NCBI RefSeq assembly: GCF_003966915.1
Contig: NZ_AP018150.1
Location: 744,001-808,000, forward strand
Source of the DNA: Mycoavidus cysteinexigens
Lineage (GTDB): Bacteria > Pseudomonadota > Gammaproteobacteria > Burkholderiales > Burkholderiaceae
Direction: 5' to 3'
DNA: 64,000 bases
The notes under the pieces were generated by a model. The model saw nothing but the letters and a program-made list of their open reading frames with translations, was not told where the DNA came from and did no database searches. Shown one piece after another: positions 19,102-29,222 of this stretch. How positions within the stretch are numbered: the stretch's first letter is position 1; every line of letters starts with the position of its first letter. The translations under genes and the position numbers were made by a program.

Positions 19102-20265
19102 CTATTTTAACTGAGATTCGCAAAACTGCGCTAGATTGCTAGCAAGATCGCCCAGCTTGACCAGGCTTTGCGCCCAGGCAAGCGCGTGCTGCGCCAAAGT
19201 GTTGCGGTGTTGCCAAAAATCATTCCAGTCAAGCGATCCAGACGAGGAGGAAGCGGTATTCCAGTTACGCCAAAAGCGCGTCAATGCTAGCCGTGCATCA
19301 GCGGGCAAACCTAACGCATAGGCTGCCAGGGCCGCTTCAAGTTTAACGTAATGTGCATTATCTTGCTGTGAGTAGAGCTGCCAAACAAAAGGTTTTTGCG
19401 CCCATTGAGCGCGGACAAACGAATCTTCGCCACGTACAAAATTAAGATCGCAAGCCCAAAGTAGAGGGTCGTAGCGATTTTGTTCAACGAAAGGAACCGC
19501 GCATACGGTTAAATTGCCACGTGTTGCAACGGTGCCTACGGTGAGGGTTGGCATTCCCAAGAAGCGTGCAATAGCGCTTGAGATCAATCCGTCTGGCGCA
19601 ATACAAGTCAGCGGGGTAGCGCTCTCGCGCCACGCACTCAGGAGAATCTCGAGGTTGGTGTTTTCATAAGAAAAAAGCGAAACTAAAGTGCTTTGGGCGG
19701 CCGCGGGCGGTATGCCCAGCTCAGTGCAGTATCTAGTGCGCGCGTTAGGCGATGCTATAAAAGCCTGTTGTGAGGTCAATAATGCGCTCTCTCGTAAGAC
19801 GCCGCCTGTGCCTGTAACCAGGCCGGGGAAAAAGAAAGTTTTGCGTAATGGGTAACTTGGATGCGGCGAAGATTTTAAATGGAAATCCGCAACCCAAGGT
19901 TCGCTACTTAAATATTCAAGATTGATCCAAACAGGCGGGCGCTGATGGGTAGCGCGGTCAGCCATAGCGGCTATGTAAGCGGGTGGTGGATTGCAAGCGA
20001 AGGCTTCAATCACAATATCGGCCGCTTCGATATGGGGTTCTATATCACTATCGGTTGACCATTGTTCGACGATGATGTCGCCGACCTGTTGTGTACGGGC
20101 CTGCGGGTCAATGGTTGGACATAAACGGCTAAAGGCTTGTAGCTTATCGACCCATAAGCGGATTCGCCAGCCGCGCTCGGCAGCAAGCTGGCGTGCTAGA
20201 CGCCAGCTTGTGCCGATGTCACCGAAATTATCGATGACGGTGCAGAAGATATCGCAGCTTGGCAT
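19102..20265 (-). CDS. earP: EF-P arginine rhamnosyltransferase EarP
   Basis: EarP transfers rhamnose from dTDP-rhamnose to Arg32 of EF-P. The 387-residue protein has the characteristic N-terminus CDIFCTVIDNFGDIGTSWRL, with the catalytic Asp region, and the C-terminal nucleotide-sugar site FVRGEDSFVRAQWA. It precedes efp on the same strand with a gap of about 100 bases. The Arg32-type EF-P next door is consistent with the pair working together. Confidence 0.94.
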   Translation of the reverse strand: MPSCDIFCTVIDNFGDIGTSWRLARQLAAERGWRIRLWVDKLQAFSRLCPTIDPQARTQQVGDIIVEQWSTDSDIEPHIEAADIVIEAFACNPPPAYIAAMADRATHQRPPVWINLEYLSSEPWVADFHLKSSPHPSYPLRKTFFFPGLVTGTGGVLRESALLTSQQAFIASPNARTRYCTELGIPPAAAQSTLVSLFSYENTNLEILLSAWRESATPLTCIAPDGLISSAIARFLGMPTLTVGTVATRGNLTVCAVPFVEQNRYDPLLWACDLNFVRGEDSFVRAQWAQKPFVWQLYSQQDNAHYVKLEAALAAYALGLPADARLALTRFWRNWNTASSSSGSLDWNDFWQHRNTLAQHALAWAQSLVKLGDLASNLAQFCESQLK

Positions 20266-20387
20266 TAGTTGGTGAGTAGGGAGGGCAATGCTCTATAAAA
20301 ACGAACATTGTCTCACTCAACATGCTTGTTTGTCATAAATAATATTTTTAATTAAATATTTGCGAAAAATAATTTTTTGCGCAGTGT

Positions 20388-22580
20388 TTACGGTGTATTT
20401 ATATTAATAATTACAAAATCCTCATCATCTGTAATAGCTCTCTTTATCTTATTGTTGTTTGCTACTTCGACAAACGAATTTTCCTCTTCAGGGCTATATG
20501 ATAAATAAGGGTTTCCATAAAAGCTAACGATTGAATTATAAATAATTTGATCTATTTTAAATGTATTTATATCATGATTTTTTATCATACCAAAGCTTTT
20601 GTATAAGATGGTTCTTCTATTATTTACCATTGCTTTGTAAGATTCATCATTGGGAGCGCAATCTTTTATAGAGTTGAGCGCCTCTTTAATAAATGATTCA
20701 GTGTCATCACTAATTTGTCTTTTTGCTCGAGAGTGCATGACGGCTTTTTTTAGCTTATCAATGTGATCATTAGTCAGCAACTCTTTGGAGAAAAATATAT
20801 TTTCTAGAAATGATCTTACCCACTTGGCTTCATCTTCAGTACTCGATTGTTCAACGCAAATAGAACCAGAAGGAAGCTCACCAAGAGCATCTATGATAGA
20901 TTGATCGGTTTGTTCAGGAAGAGACGCTAGACTATTGGTGAGCTCGTCTATTGTGATGGGCTCTATGTTGTCAAGCTGACGCTGAGTAAAATAAACAATT
21001 TTTGTTTTTTCTTTATTTAAAATATTCTGGTCTAGCCAATTTTTATGATTGGTTTGTAATTTAATTATTTTTTCTGAAAAATAATTGGATATCCCATACC
21101 AGTTATTTTCATCATCTTTTACTAATGTGGCGGCAAAGTGGTTATTCGCATTGAAGATTAATAAAATTTCCGCATCTTGGAAATCAGGGTAGTTATTTTC
21201 TTCGTTAAGTAGTTTTTGTACAGGTATTTGTGCTGGTTTTTCTTCACGCGTTACAATCATGGTCGCTTTGTCCATATTGTCTGAAATTTTGCTCTCTGTA
21301 GGAGTTTTTGTCTCTGAGGCATTGTTTGTATCGATTGTAGCTGTGTCATTCGTGTATTGATGAAGATCTTGCCTCTGAGCTTGGTTTTGCGTGTCTTCAC
21401 CGCCTTCATGCAATGAACAGTGCTGGTCAAGAAAATTAGAGCTATGAGTAGATGTTGAAATAATATCGTGGTCGCTCTTATCCCCGCCGTTTTTATATGG
21501 GTCGTCTGCATCATTGGTTTCTTGATCATCTATAAGGCGAGTCATCGGATCAGTACGAAGCACGCTAGAATTGGGATTGTGAGTGATGGATAGCGGATCG
21601 GAAGTGTCACTTAGGTCTTTGAGGCTGTCTAAGGTTTTAATGTCGTTGCTTAATCCCCGCTGTAAATCCTGAGCGGGAGAGGCATTTTCTTGCTCACTTA
21701 GGGACTGTTTGTATTGGATATTTGGCGGAAGGGTTTGTTGGCCATCAACAGTAGATGTGATAGGCGCAATGTGAGCTTCGCTAAGGATGAGGCTGGGATG
21801 AGTGGTGATGGTTAGTGGCGTGACACTGCCATTTGGGCTTTCGATGCTATCCGAATTTTTCATGTTACTGTGTGATGCCGGCTGCGAATTCTGCACTGGG
21901 GAAGTATTTCCTGGCTCACTTAGAGGTTGTTTATCTGGGATAGCCGTCGGAGAAGTTTGTGGATCATCAGCAGGAGGGGTGATAGGCGCAGCGTAAGTCT
22001 CGTTAGAATTGGAGCGGAGGTGAGTAATGAGGGGTAATGGCTTTAGAACGCCATTTGGGCTTTCGATACTGTCTGAAACCTCCCTGCCACTGCTTGATGC
22101 CTGCTGCGCATTCTGACCTGAGGCGGTATTTCTTGGCTCACTTAGAGGCTGTTGAGACTGGATAATTGTCTGAGGAGTCTGTTGGTCTTCAGCGGGAGGC
22201 GTGATAGGCGCAGCGTGAGTCTCGCTAGAATGAGTGCTTGAGGACGTCGAAGCTGCTGGTGTCGCAAAAAAGTTGTCTAGTTCGAGGGTAGGGGTAGGAG
22301 ACGGTGAATTCGTAGTAGAGCCAATTATCGGACTCGAATGGGTGCTTGAGGATGTCGAAGCTGATATCGCAGAAATGCTTGTAATAGGGGCGGCGGCGAT
22401 TGCTAAGTCCTCAATCGCGCTTTGTGCAGTAATATTAATCGATCCCACTGGTGATGAAGAGTTCTTGGTGCTTATTTTGGACGCAGGCGTCCCAACATTT
22501 TCCATGTTATTCTCATCCCCACCGCCGCATGCAGCGAGTGTTTGGAATGCAATGATGCTAGCAAATTTAAGAAGTTTCAT
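20388..22580 (-). CDS. Large repeat-containing surface lipoprotein, function unknown
   Basis: The ATG at 22580 is preferred over an upstream start at 22679 because it begins a lipoprotein signal (MKLLKFASIIAF, then LAAC with the lipid-attachment Cys at residue 18). Gly at +2 suggests outer-membrane sorting. The protein has about 730 residues. Residues about 50-350 are rich in Ser, Thr, Pro and Gln and contain at least three diverged tandem units of roughly 70 residues. Each unit has APITPP or APITST, then QPLSE or QSLSE, and two of them carry DSIESPNG. The C-terminal 270 residues look globular (AEILLIFNANNHFAATLV) and match nothing I recognise. The 3' part is AT-rich, unlike neighbouring core genes, which suggests acquisition or fast evolution. 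Confidence 0.75.
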   Translation of the reverse strand: MKLLKFASIIAFQTLAACGGGDENNMENVGTPASKISTKNSSSPVGSINITAQSAIEDLAIAAAPITSISAISASTSSSTHSSPIIGSTTNSPSPTPTLELDNFFATPAASTSSSTHSSETHAAPITPPAEDQQTPQTIIQSQQPLSEPRNTASGQNAQQASSSGREVSDSIESPNGVLKPLPLITHLRSNSNETYAAPITPPADDPQTSPTAIPDKQPLSEPGNTSPVQNSQPASHSNMKNSDSIESPNGSVTPLTITTHPSLILSEAHIAPITSTVDGQQTLPPNIQYKQSLSEQENASPAQDLQRGLSNDIKTLDSLKDLSDTSDPLSITHNPNSSVLRTDPMTRLIDDQETNDADDPYKNGGDKSDHDIISTSTHSSNFLDQHCSLHEGGEDTQNQAQRQDLHQYTNDTATIDTNNASETKTPTESKISDNMDKATMIVTREEKPAQIPVQKLLNEENNYPDFQDAEILLIFNANNHFAATLVKDDENNWYGISNYFSEKIIKLQTNHKNWLDQNILNKEKTKIVYFTQRQLDNIEPITIDELTNSLASLPEQTDQSIIDALGELPSGSICVEQSSTEDEAKWVRSFLENIFFSKELLTNDHIDKLKKAVMHSRAKRQISDDTESFIKEALNSIKDCAPNDESYKAMVNNRRTILYKSFGMIKNHDINTFKIDQIIYNSIVSFYGNPYLSYSPEEENSFVEVANNNKIKRAITDDEDFVIININTP

Positions 22581-22854
22581 TTTGTTGACTATTTGACGTT
22601 CTACGAAAAAATTCAATGAGGCTTGCTGATCGAACGGAAAGGAAAGTTCGTTCGAAAACTTAGCTTTCGAGTGTAGCACCGTTCGAACAGAATATTTATA
22701 TAAACTTTTCTAATAGTTTATTTTAATTTATTAATGCACTAGGCCCATTCATGGTAAGCAAATTTTCGTATCAAATATTGAGCAAAAGAATTGTATGTAA
22801 TAAACTACAAAAATATTTTTATAAAAAATCAAAATAAATATTTTAATTTAGCGA

Positions 22855-24750
22855 ATGCCTGATATTTCTGTTTTTAATCCCGCAGAACAACTCGCCCAAT
22901 TGCCGCATCTCCCGGGCGTCTATCGCTATTACGATGCGCAAGGCCAAGTTCTCTACGTTGGCAAAGCACGTGACCTCAAAAAACGTGTATCGAGTTACTT
23001 CACTAAATCGCGCCGCTCGCCGCGCATTGAATTAATGGTGGCACGCATCGCGCGTCTTGAAACCACTGTGACTCGTTCCGAAGCAGAGGCCTTGCTGCTT
23101 GAAAACAATCTAATTAAAGCGCTCGCGCCACACTACAACATTTTATTTCGTGACGATAAGTCTTACCCTTATCTAAAACTCAGCGCACATCGCTATCCGC
23201 GTATGGTGTACTACCGTGGCGCAATGGATAAAAAGCATCAATATTTTGGGCCATTTCCTAATGTCGGTGCAGTCCGCGAGAGTATACGGATTTTGCAGCG
23301 CGTGTTTCAGTTGCGCACCTGTGAAGACTCGGTCTTTAATCACCGCACGCGTCCTTGTTTATTAAATCAAATTGGCCGTTGCACAGCGCCTTGCGTGGGC
23401 GCAATTAGCGAAGAGGAGTATGGGCGCAACACGCAAAATGCGGTGCGTTTTCTGGAGGGCCAGCAAAGCGAGATTATGAGCGAGCTTGAGCAGAAAATGC
23501 ATGGTTTTGCGGTCGAGCTTAAATTTGAGCAGGCGGCTGTGGTGCGCAATCAGATCAGCGCATTGGCAGGGGTGTTGCAGCAACAGGCGGTGGAGACAGA
23601 TGGCGACAATAACGCGGATATTCTCGCTTTTGCCATGCAGGGTGGGCGGGTTTGTGTCAATCTTGCGATGGTGCGGGGCGGCCGGCATTTGGGCGATAAG
23701 GCGTATTTCCCTACGCAGGTGCAGAATGCATTAGAGTTGGTTGAGGCCGCTTGCGTCGATGCTAACGAGTCAGATGGCGCGGAGTCTACTGCGTTGACTT
23801 TCGCTAAGGAAATTCTGGAGGCTTTTATTGGCCAATATTATTTAAACCATGTGATGCCGCCACTCATGATTGTTGGAGCCGTGCGGGTAGAGCGTCAGTT
23901 AATTGATCTTTTTGCGCAACAGGCTGGGTATCGGGTTAGAGTGATGCATCAGCCACGTGGCCAAAAACGAGCCTGGTTAGAGATGGCGGAACACAATGCG
24001 CGTCTGGCGTTGGCTCAGCTTTTAGCGGAGCAAGGCTCGCAGCAAGCGCGCACGCGCGCCTTGGCGCAAATCCTTTTGCCCGCCTGCGAGGACTTTGCGG
24101 CGCTACGGATTGAATGCTTTGATATTAGCCATACCATGGGTGAAGCGACGCAGGCTTCATGTGTGGTTTATAGCCAGCACAAGATGCAAAATGCTCAATA
24201 TCGACGTTATACGATTAACGATGTGACGCCAGGCGATGATTATGCTGCTATGCGCCAAGTATTGATGCGCCGCTATGAAAAAGTGGCCTTAGCGCCGCCC
24301 GGTGCGTTACCGGATCTGATATTGGTCGATGGCGGCAAAGGGCAAGTTGAAGTCGCGCGCCAAGTATTGGCTGAACTGGGTCTCGATCTTGGCATTTTAG
24401 TCGGGGTCGCAAAAGGTAAGGGGCGCAAAGTTGGGCTGGAAACCCTGGTGTTTGCTGATGGTCGCGCACCGCTTGAACTGGGTAGAGACAGCGCTGCATT
24501 AATGTTGATTGCGCAGATTCGAGACGAGGCGCATCGTTTTGCGATCACCGGTATGCGCGCTAAACGGGCGAAAGCGCGCCAAACTTCGCAGCTTGAAATG
24601 CTGGAAGGGGTTGGCGCAAAACGTCGGCAGCGTTTGCTCGCGCGCTTTGGCAGCATGCGTGGCGTGAGCGCTGCGAGTATTGAAGAGCTGGCAAGCGTTG
24701 AGAGTATTTCGCTGGAGTTGGCCAAGCAGATTTACCAGCAATTGCATTGA
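22855..24750 (+). CDS. uvrC: Excinuclease ABC subunit C
   Basis: UvrC makes both incisions in nucleotide excision repair. The 631 residues contain the GIY-YIG nuclease ([20 protein letters not shown]), a UVR segment binding UvrB at about residues 205-240, and the RNase H-like domain ([25 protein letters not shown]). Tandem helix-hairpin-helix motifs lie at the end ([19 protein letters not shown]). All are in normal order and length. Confidence 0.96.
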   Translation: MPDISVFNPAEQLAQLPHLPGVYRYYDAQGQVLYVGKARDLKKRVSSYFTKSRRSPRIELMVARIARLETTVTRSEAEALLLENNLIKALAPHYNILFRDDKSYPYLKLSAHRYPRMVYYRGAMDKKHQYFGPFPNVGAVRESIRILQRVFQLRTCEDSVFNHRTRPCLLNQIGRCTAPCVGAISEEEYGRNTQNAVRFLEGQQSEIMSELEQKMHGFAVELKFEQAAVVRNQISALAGVLQQQAVETDGDNNADILAFAMQGGRVCVNLAMVRGGRHLGDKAYFPTQVQNALELVEAACVDANESDGAESTALTFAKEILEAFIGQYYLNHVMPPLMIVGAVRVERQLIDLFAQQAGYRVRVMHQPRGQKRAWLEMAEHNARLALAQLLAEQGSQQARTRALAQILLPACEDFAALRIECFDISHTMGEATQASCVVYSQHKMQNAQYRRYTINDVTPGDDYAAMRQVLMRRYEKVALAPPGALPDLILVDGGKGQVEVARQVLAELGLDLGILVGVAKGKGRKVGLETLVFADGRAPLELGRDSAALMLIAQIRDEAHRFAITGMRAKRAKARQTSQLEMLEGVGAKRRQRLLARFGSMRGVSAASIEELASVESISLELAKQIYQQLH

Positions 24751-24827
24751 AATGCGGCGATGACACTTGTCCCGCGGGCGACAAGCCGGCACAATTCCAC
24801 TTTATTTTCGATTGCCGCAGGCACCTT

Positions 24828-25442
24828 ATGCTATTTAACCTACCGCTTTGTCTAACCTGGCTGCGGATTGTACTCATTCCGTTGATTGTCGGGGTTTTCT
24901 ATTTGCCGGATCATGTGCTTGAGCCTAGAGATAAAGATTTTGCGGCTGCGACAATTTTTATTTTGGCGGCATTAACAGATTGGTTTGATGGCTTTTTAGC
25001 ACGCAAATTGAACCAAACTTCGGCTTTTGGCGCGTTTCTCGATCCAGTGGCGGATAAATTGATGGTGACTGCTGCGCTGTTGGTTTTGGTCCAGCTTGCG
25101 CGCCTGAATGCGGCGATTGCGCTGGTGATTGTGGGGCGGGAAATTACTATTTCAGCGCTGCGCGAGTGGATGGCGCAGATTGGCGCAGCCAAGCATATTA
25201 CGGTGAATTCGCTGGGCAAAATTAAAACGGCATGCCAGATGATCGCAATTCCATTGCTGCTGTTTTATGGTCCAATCAGTATCGAGTGGGGCGCTGAGCC
25301 CACCAATACCCTTGTGATCAATACGCGGGAGTGGGGCGAGTGGCTGATTTATTTAGCCACCGCGCTGACCCTATGGTCAATGTTTTATTATTTGAAACGT
25401 GCCTGGCCGCAAATTGGTCGGTACGCTAACAATCTGTCGTGA
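24828..25442 (+). CDS. pgsA: CDP-diacylglycerol-glycerol-3-phosphate 3-phosphatidyltransferase
   Basis: PgsA makes phosphatidylglycerol phosphate in the inner membrane. ATG 24828 (MLFNLPLCLTWLRI) gives 204 residues. An upstream start overlapping uvrC would add a hydrophilic stretch absent from the family. The CDP-alcohol phosphotransferase signature D-x2-D-G-x2-A-R-x8-G-x3-D-x3-D is present (DWFDGFLARKL through GAFLDPVADKL). Several hydrophobic segments fit a multi-pass protein. Confidence 0.94.
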   Translation: MLFNLPLCLTWLRIVLIPLIVGVFYLPDHVLEPRDKDFAAATIFILAALTDWFDGFLARKLNQTSAFGAFLDPVADKLMVTAALLVLVQLARLNAAIALVIVGREITISALREWMAQIGAAKHITVNSLGKIKTACQMIAIPLLLFYGPISIEWGAEPTNTLVINTREWGEWLIYLATALTLWSMFYYLKRAWPQIGRYANNLS

Positions 25443-25506
25443 CAGCAGTTTTCTGTCTATCCTTTGGCTGTTAAAATAAGCCTTTTTTTAATCAAAGGCA
25501 TGCACA

Positions 25507-27099
25507 GTGCTATCCACCGCTAATATTACGATGCAGTTCGGGGCTAAGCCCCTGTTTGAAAACATTTCCGTTAAATTCGGCGAAGGCAATCGTTATGGCT
25601 TAATTGGCGCGAATGGTTGCGGCAAATCCACCTTCATGAAAATCCTCGGCGGGGATCTTGAATCCTCGGCCGGCAATGTGATTTTAGATGCCAATACGCG
25701 GCTTGGTAAACTCAAGCAAGATCAGTTCGGCTATGAGTCAATGCGCGTGCTAGATGTTGTTATGATGGGCCATGTGCAAATGTGGCAAGCGATGACTGAG
25801 CGGGACGCAATTTATGCGAATCCAGATGCGACGGACGATGATTACATGCGCGCCGCCGAGCTCGAAGCTAAGTTTGCTGAATATGATGGCTATACGGCGA
25901 GCGCACGGGCCGGTGAATTGTTACTTGGCGTAGGGATCCCGGTCGATCAGCATGAAGGCCCGATGAACGCGATTGCGCCCGGCTGGAAGCTGCGCGTGTT
26001 GCTGGCGCAAGCGCTTTTTTCAGACCCCGATGTATTGTTGCTGGATGAGCCGACCAACAACCTTGACATTAATACGATCCGCTGGCTTGAGGATATTTTA
26101 AATCAGCGTAATTCAACCATGGTCATCATCTCGCATGACCGCCATTTTCTAAATGCTGTGTGCACGCATATGGCTGATATGGATTATGGCACGCTCAAAG
26201 TTTATCCGGGCACTTATGATGACTATATGCTTGCCTCTACCCAGGCGCGTGAGCGTCAACTGGCGGCCAATGCAAAAGCCAAAGAGCGGGTAGGTGAGTT
26301 GCAAGATTTTGTGCGCCGTTTTGCCGCGAACAAGTCAAAAGCCCGGCAAGCCACCAGCCGCATGAAACAAATCGAAAAGATTAAGGTTGAAGATATTAGG
26401 CCGTCCTCGCGCCAAAATCCGTTTATTCGTTTTGAATTTGATAAAAAACTGCATAATCTTGCAGTCACCGCCGAAGGGATTAAAAAAGCTTACGATCGCA
26501 CACTTTTTGAGCGCTTTAGTATAACGGTGCAAGCCGGTGAGAAAATTGCCATCATTGGGGAAAATGGCGTGGGTAAAACCACTTTGCTGCGCTCCCTGCT
26601 CGGCGATTTAGCGGTGGATGCGGGCACCATTAAATGGGCTGAACATGCGAATATAGGCTATATGCCGCAAGATTCATCCGCTGCTTTTCCCACCCCAATC
26701 ACTCTTACAGACTGGCTTGCGCGCCATGCGCAGGAAGGGGATGATGATCAAGTCATCCGCAGTACGCTTGGCCGTTTGCTGTTTTCGGGGGACGATGTCA
26801 AAAAATCGGTCGCAGTTCTTTCTGGTGGTGAAAAGGGTCGACTGATTTGGGGCAGCTTGATGCTTGGCAAACATAATGTGCTGTTGATGGATGAGCCCAC
26901 CAATCATATGGATATGGAATCCATTGAGTCGCTCCAAATCGCGCTTGAGCGTTTTGCCGGCACGCTGGTGTTTGTCTCGCATGACCGTGAGTTTGTGAGT
27001 GGTCTAGCAACTCGTATTATTGAAGTGCGAAACGACGGCGTGATTCATGACTATCAGGGCAGTTACGAAGAGTATTTGAACAGCCAAGGCATTCATTAA
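25507..27099 (+). CDS. ybiT: ABC-F family ATPase, YbiT-like
   Basis: This is a soluble protein of two fused ABC domains with no membrane segment. ABC-F proteins act on the ribosome, and YbiT is the less studied housekeeping member. The 530 residues show Walker [10 protein letters not shown] and Walker [12 protein letters not shown] in the first half, and GENGVGKTT and [11 protein letters not shown] in the second. The first signature reads [14 protein letters not shown], as in YbiT, and the second is LSGGEKGRL. The linker is charged and helical. Confidence 0.92.
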   Translation: MLSTANITMQFGAKPLFENISVKFGEGNRYGLIGANGCGKSTFMKILGGDLESSAGNVILDANTRLGKLKQDQFGYESMRVLDVVMMGHVQMWQAMTERDAIYANPDATDDDYMRAAELEAKFAEYDGYTASARAGELLLGVGIPVDQHEGPMNAIAPGWKLRVLLAQALFSDPDVLLLDEPTNNLDINTIRWLEDILNQRNSTMVIISHDRHFLNAVCTHMADMDYGTLKVYPGTYDDYMLASTQARERQLAANAKAKERVGELQDFVRRFAANKSKARQATSRMKQIEKIKVEDIRPSSRQNPFIRFEFDKKLHNLAVTAEGIKKAYDRTLFERFSITVQAGEKIAIIGENGVGKTTLLRSLLGDLAVDAGTIKWAEHANIGYMPQDSSAAFPTPITLTDWLARHAQEGDDDQVIRSTLGRLLFSGDDVKKSVAVLSGGEKGRLIWGSLMLGKHNVLLMDEPTNHMDMESIESLQIALERFAGTLVFVSHDREFVSGLATRIIEVRNDGVIHDYQGSYEEYLNSQGIH

Positions 27100-27131
27100 T
27101 TCTAAGCCAAGGTTCAAAAGCGAGCGCATCG

Positions 27132-27160
27132 AGCAGTGCGGGTGCCGCACTGCTTATTCA
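27132..27160 (+). terminator. Terminator after the ABC-F gene
   Basis: A perfect 10-bp hairpin (AGCAGTGCGG / CCGCACTGCT, loop GTG) is followed by TTATT, 33 bases after the stop codon. The T run is weak, so termination may be partial. Confidence 0.65.
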
Positions 27161-27392
27161 GTCCCGCGCCTGGCAGCAAGTGGCACAGATCCGAAATTGT
27201 GCGGCACGGCCCAGGCCATCGAACCATTCAGCATACTGTCGTGCCGGCGGTAAGATGAGGAGCGGCTGACGCCCCAGCACCCGGCTGAGCGTCTTGAACG
27301 ACAGCGCGTAGCCGCCTCCGGATCGCGCGAGCAGCCACGCGGCCTGGCGACGTTTGAGAAAAAGTGGCTTGCCCGCCCAATCTCGCTGGCAG
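27158..27392 (-). pseudogene. GC-rich gene remnant, unrecognised
   Basis: This 320-base patch is richer in GC than its surroundings. All three minus frames are partly open. The frame that looks most protein-like reads RDWAGKPLFLKRRQAAWLLA, then GYALSFKTLSRVLG and AEWFDGLGRAAQF, and stops at 27158-27160. It has no start codon in context. It may be the tail of a decayed gene or an IS. I could not assign a family. Confidence 0.3.
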
Positions 27393-27492
27393 CATAATCT
27401 GCTCGGCTAAGGGATTCACTAAATGGGGGCAAGGTCAGATTATCTAGAAAAATGCAAAATACGCTGGCGTAACCTGAACTTGTATATTGATT

Positions 27493-27698
27493 TTACCTTA
27501 TAGATTTGATCAATGTATAAGGTAAGCAGGGAGGGATCGCAAACCGAACAGGTAATGTAATGTGCCGGACGTCAGACAAGATCCTCCCTGCTTCTTTATT
27601 TTAGCAAGCGCCGAACAGATGGGAGAGGGCAAGCCTCGAATCCGGTCGACAAGTAAGGCGAAAAGCTAACTGTTCAAATCCACTAGGAGACTAGTCCG
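27493..27698 (+). ncRNA. Possible IS110 bridge RNA region (left end of the element)
   Basis: The 200 bases before the IS110 transposase are structured. TTACCTTATA (27493-27502) pairs perfectly with TATAAGGTAA (27516-27525). AAGCAGGGAGGGATC (27524-27538) pairs, with one bulge, with GATCCTCCCTGCTT (27580-27593). IS110-family elements encode a structured bridge RNA in a non-coding end beside the transposase, which specifies donor and target. The position and structure fit that, but I could not identify the target and donor guide loops. Confidence 0.45.
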
Positions 27699-28643
27699 AT
27701 GAAAGCGTATGTGGGTGTAGATATCAGCAAAGGTACCTTAGATGTACAAATGGGTGAAGTTTTTTTTCAAGTCATTAACCAAGAACAAGGATGGCGTGAG
27801 TTTATCAAAGCATTGAAAAAATTTATCAGCGCAGGTAACGACTTAGGAGCAGTTGTATGCGAAGCAAGCGGCGGCTATGAAAAAGAATGGGTGATGAGGT
27901 TACAAAAAGCAGGCTACCCTGTGCATGTTGCCCATGCCAATAAAGTCAGAGCCTTTGCCAGGTGTAAAGGTTACTTGGCAAAAACGGACAAAATCGATGC
28001 CAAACTGATTCAAACCTACGCAGCCACAATGCAGGTAGAGGCAGATGAACCGATACTATCAGCAGAACAAATACAATTGGGTGATTGGCTCAAACGGCGC
28101 GAACAATTAGGCAAAGATAGACAACGAGAAATCAATCATTTAGAGCACTGTACTGACGCCTTGATCAAACGTTCTCTCAAGGCGCATATTCATTGGTTGG
28201 ATAAGGCGATAGCTAACATAGAGCAGGCCATTGAACAGTACAAGGGTACGCCTGACATGCGTTCGACGCATGCCTTGTTGACTTCCGTTCCAGGTGTAGG
28301 AGATTTAACGGCCTGGCATCTCATTGCCTTTTTGCCAGAGCTAGGTCGGTCAAACCATAAGTCGCTGGCTGCTCTCGTAGGGGTTGCGCCTTTCAACCAC
28401 GATAGCGGTAAACACAAAGGCAAACGTTTCATTCAAGGCGGTCGAGCACTCGCCCGGCGAACGCTTTACATGTCTGCTCTAGCTTGTACTCGCTGGAACC
28501 CAGATTTAAAAGCCTTTTACCAGCGCTTAAGAGCAGCCGGAAAGCCTGCAAAAGTGGCCCTTATTGCTGTCCTTCGTAAACTCATCTCTATGCTTAATAG
28601 CATCCTACAACGTCAATCACCATGGATGGAAAATTTAACTTGA
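27699..28643 (+). CDS. IS110-family transposase (DEDD type)
   Basis: This is a 314-residue transposase with an N-terminal RuvC-like DEDD domain (YVGVDISKGTLDV, VVCEASGGYEKE, KTDKIDAKLIQTYA). The C-terminal Transposase_20 domain has SVPGVGDLTAWHLIAFLPELG and the loop SGKHKGKRFIQGGR with the expected Ser. GAGACT lies upstream of the ATG. The element lies just before the accessory NACHT/WD40 island. Confidence 0.93.
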   Translation: MKAYVGVDISKGTLDVQMGEVFFQVINQEQGWREFIKALKKFISAGNDLGAVVCEASGGYEKEWVMRLQKAGYPVHVAHANKVRAFARCKGYLAKTDKIDAKLIQTYAATMQVEADEPILSAEQIQLGDWLKRREQLGKDRQREINHLEHCTDALIKRSLKAHIHWLDKAIANIEQAIEQYKGTPDMRSTHALLTSVPGVGDLTAWHLIAFLPELGRSNHKSLAALVGVAPFNHDSGKHKGKRFIQGGRALARRTLYMSALACTRWNPDLKAFYQRLRAAGKPAKVALIAVLRKLISMLNSILQRQSPWMENLT

Positions 28644-28678
28644 TTTTTATTACAGATTTAACTTGATTTTTATTACAG
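28633..28678 (+). repeat. 23-bp tandem duplication at the 3' end of the IS110 transposase
   Basis: The unit ATTTAACTTG...TTATTACAG occurs twice head to tail (28633-28655 and 28656-28678). The first copy contains the transposase stop codon. It may mark the element's right end joined to a target copy, or a simple slippage duplication. Confidence 0.7.
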
Positions 28679-29222
28679 ATGCTGACGTTAATAATCAGCT
28701 TATCGGCCGCAAGGTGTGTTGAAGAAATAAAATAGCCTCAATTTATTTTTACGATTCCAAAATAAACGAAAAATAATCATTATTTATCAAATATTTAAAT
28801 TTGTTTCTTGAGCGCGCGCCCAAAAATTGAGCTTTCAGCTTACGCCTGTTATACAAAATATTTAAAAAAAAATTTATAAATCAATGGCTTATAATTTGTT
28901 TCTTAAGAGGGAAGAGGAAAGAAGAGAAATTTTTCTGAGCCATGGACCTGAAATCGGCTGTGGCTGTGGGAGGTCACTCTCTCTTAAGATCCGCTCAAAA
29001 TGCTCTGATAGAATCGCGCTGAACTAGCCATCAGCGTTGATTGAAGCCAGGCCTTAGAAAAGGGTAGAGGGCTAAGACGCTGTGCAACGTGACAGGATGA
29101 GAAAGGGAAAGTGGCGATCTCTATATTAGGCGAGCCGAAAAGAGTCTCTTTTCGTATTCTAGAGAAGCGCCCTAAAAACCGCTTTTTAAAGAAAAAAATT
29201 GGAATGGACAGGAGACAACATT
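28679..29222. other. AT-rich leader region before the first island NACHT gene
   Basis: This region has no gene. CTTAAGAGGGA (28902-28912) and TCTCTCTTAAG (28978-28988) form a near-perfect distant inverted repeat. A tight hairpin CGAAAAGA-GTC-TCTTTTCG lies at 29136-29154, about 70 bases before the start. From about 29170 the leader resembles the one before 38135, so it was duplicated with the gene. Confidence 0.5.

Noticed and set aside
25939-26000. Apparent loss of the LSGG signature in the first half of the ABC-F ATPase
   Set aside because: [14 protein letters not shown] is the normal form in YbiT-type proteins, so it is not a defect.
27154-27432. Two overlapping minus-strand frames after the ABC-F gene, read as genes
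   Set aside because: Arg- and Ser-rich translations look like off-frame readings of GC-rich DNA. A third frame looks more protein-like, but it lacks a start, so only a remnant is reported.
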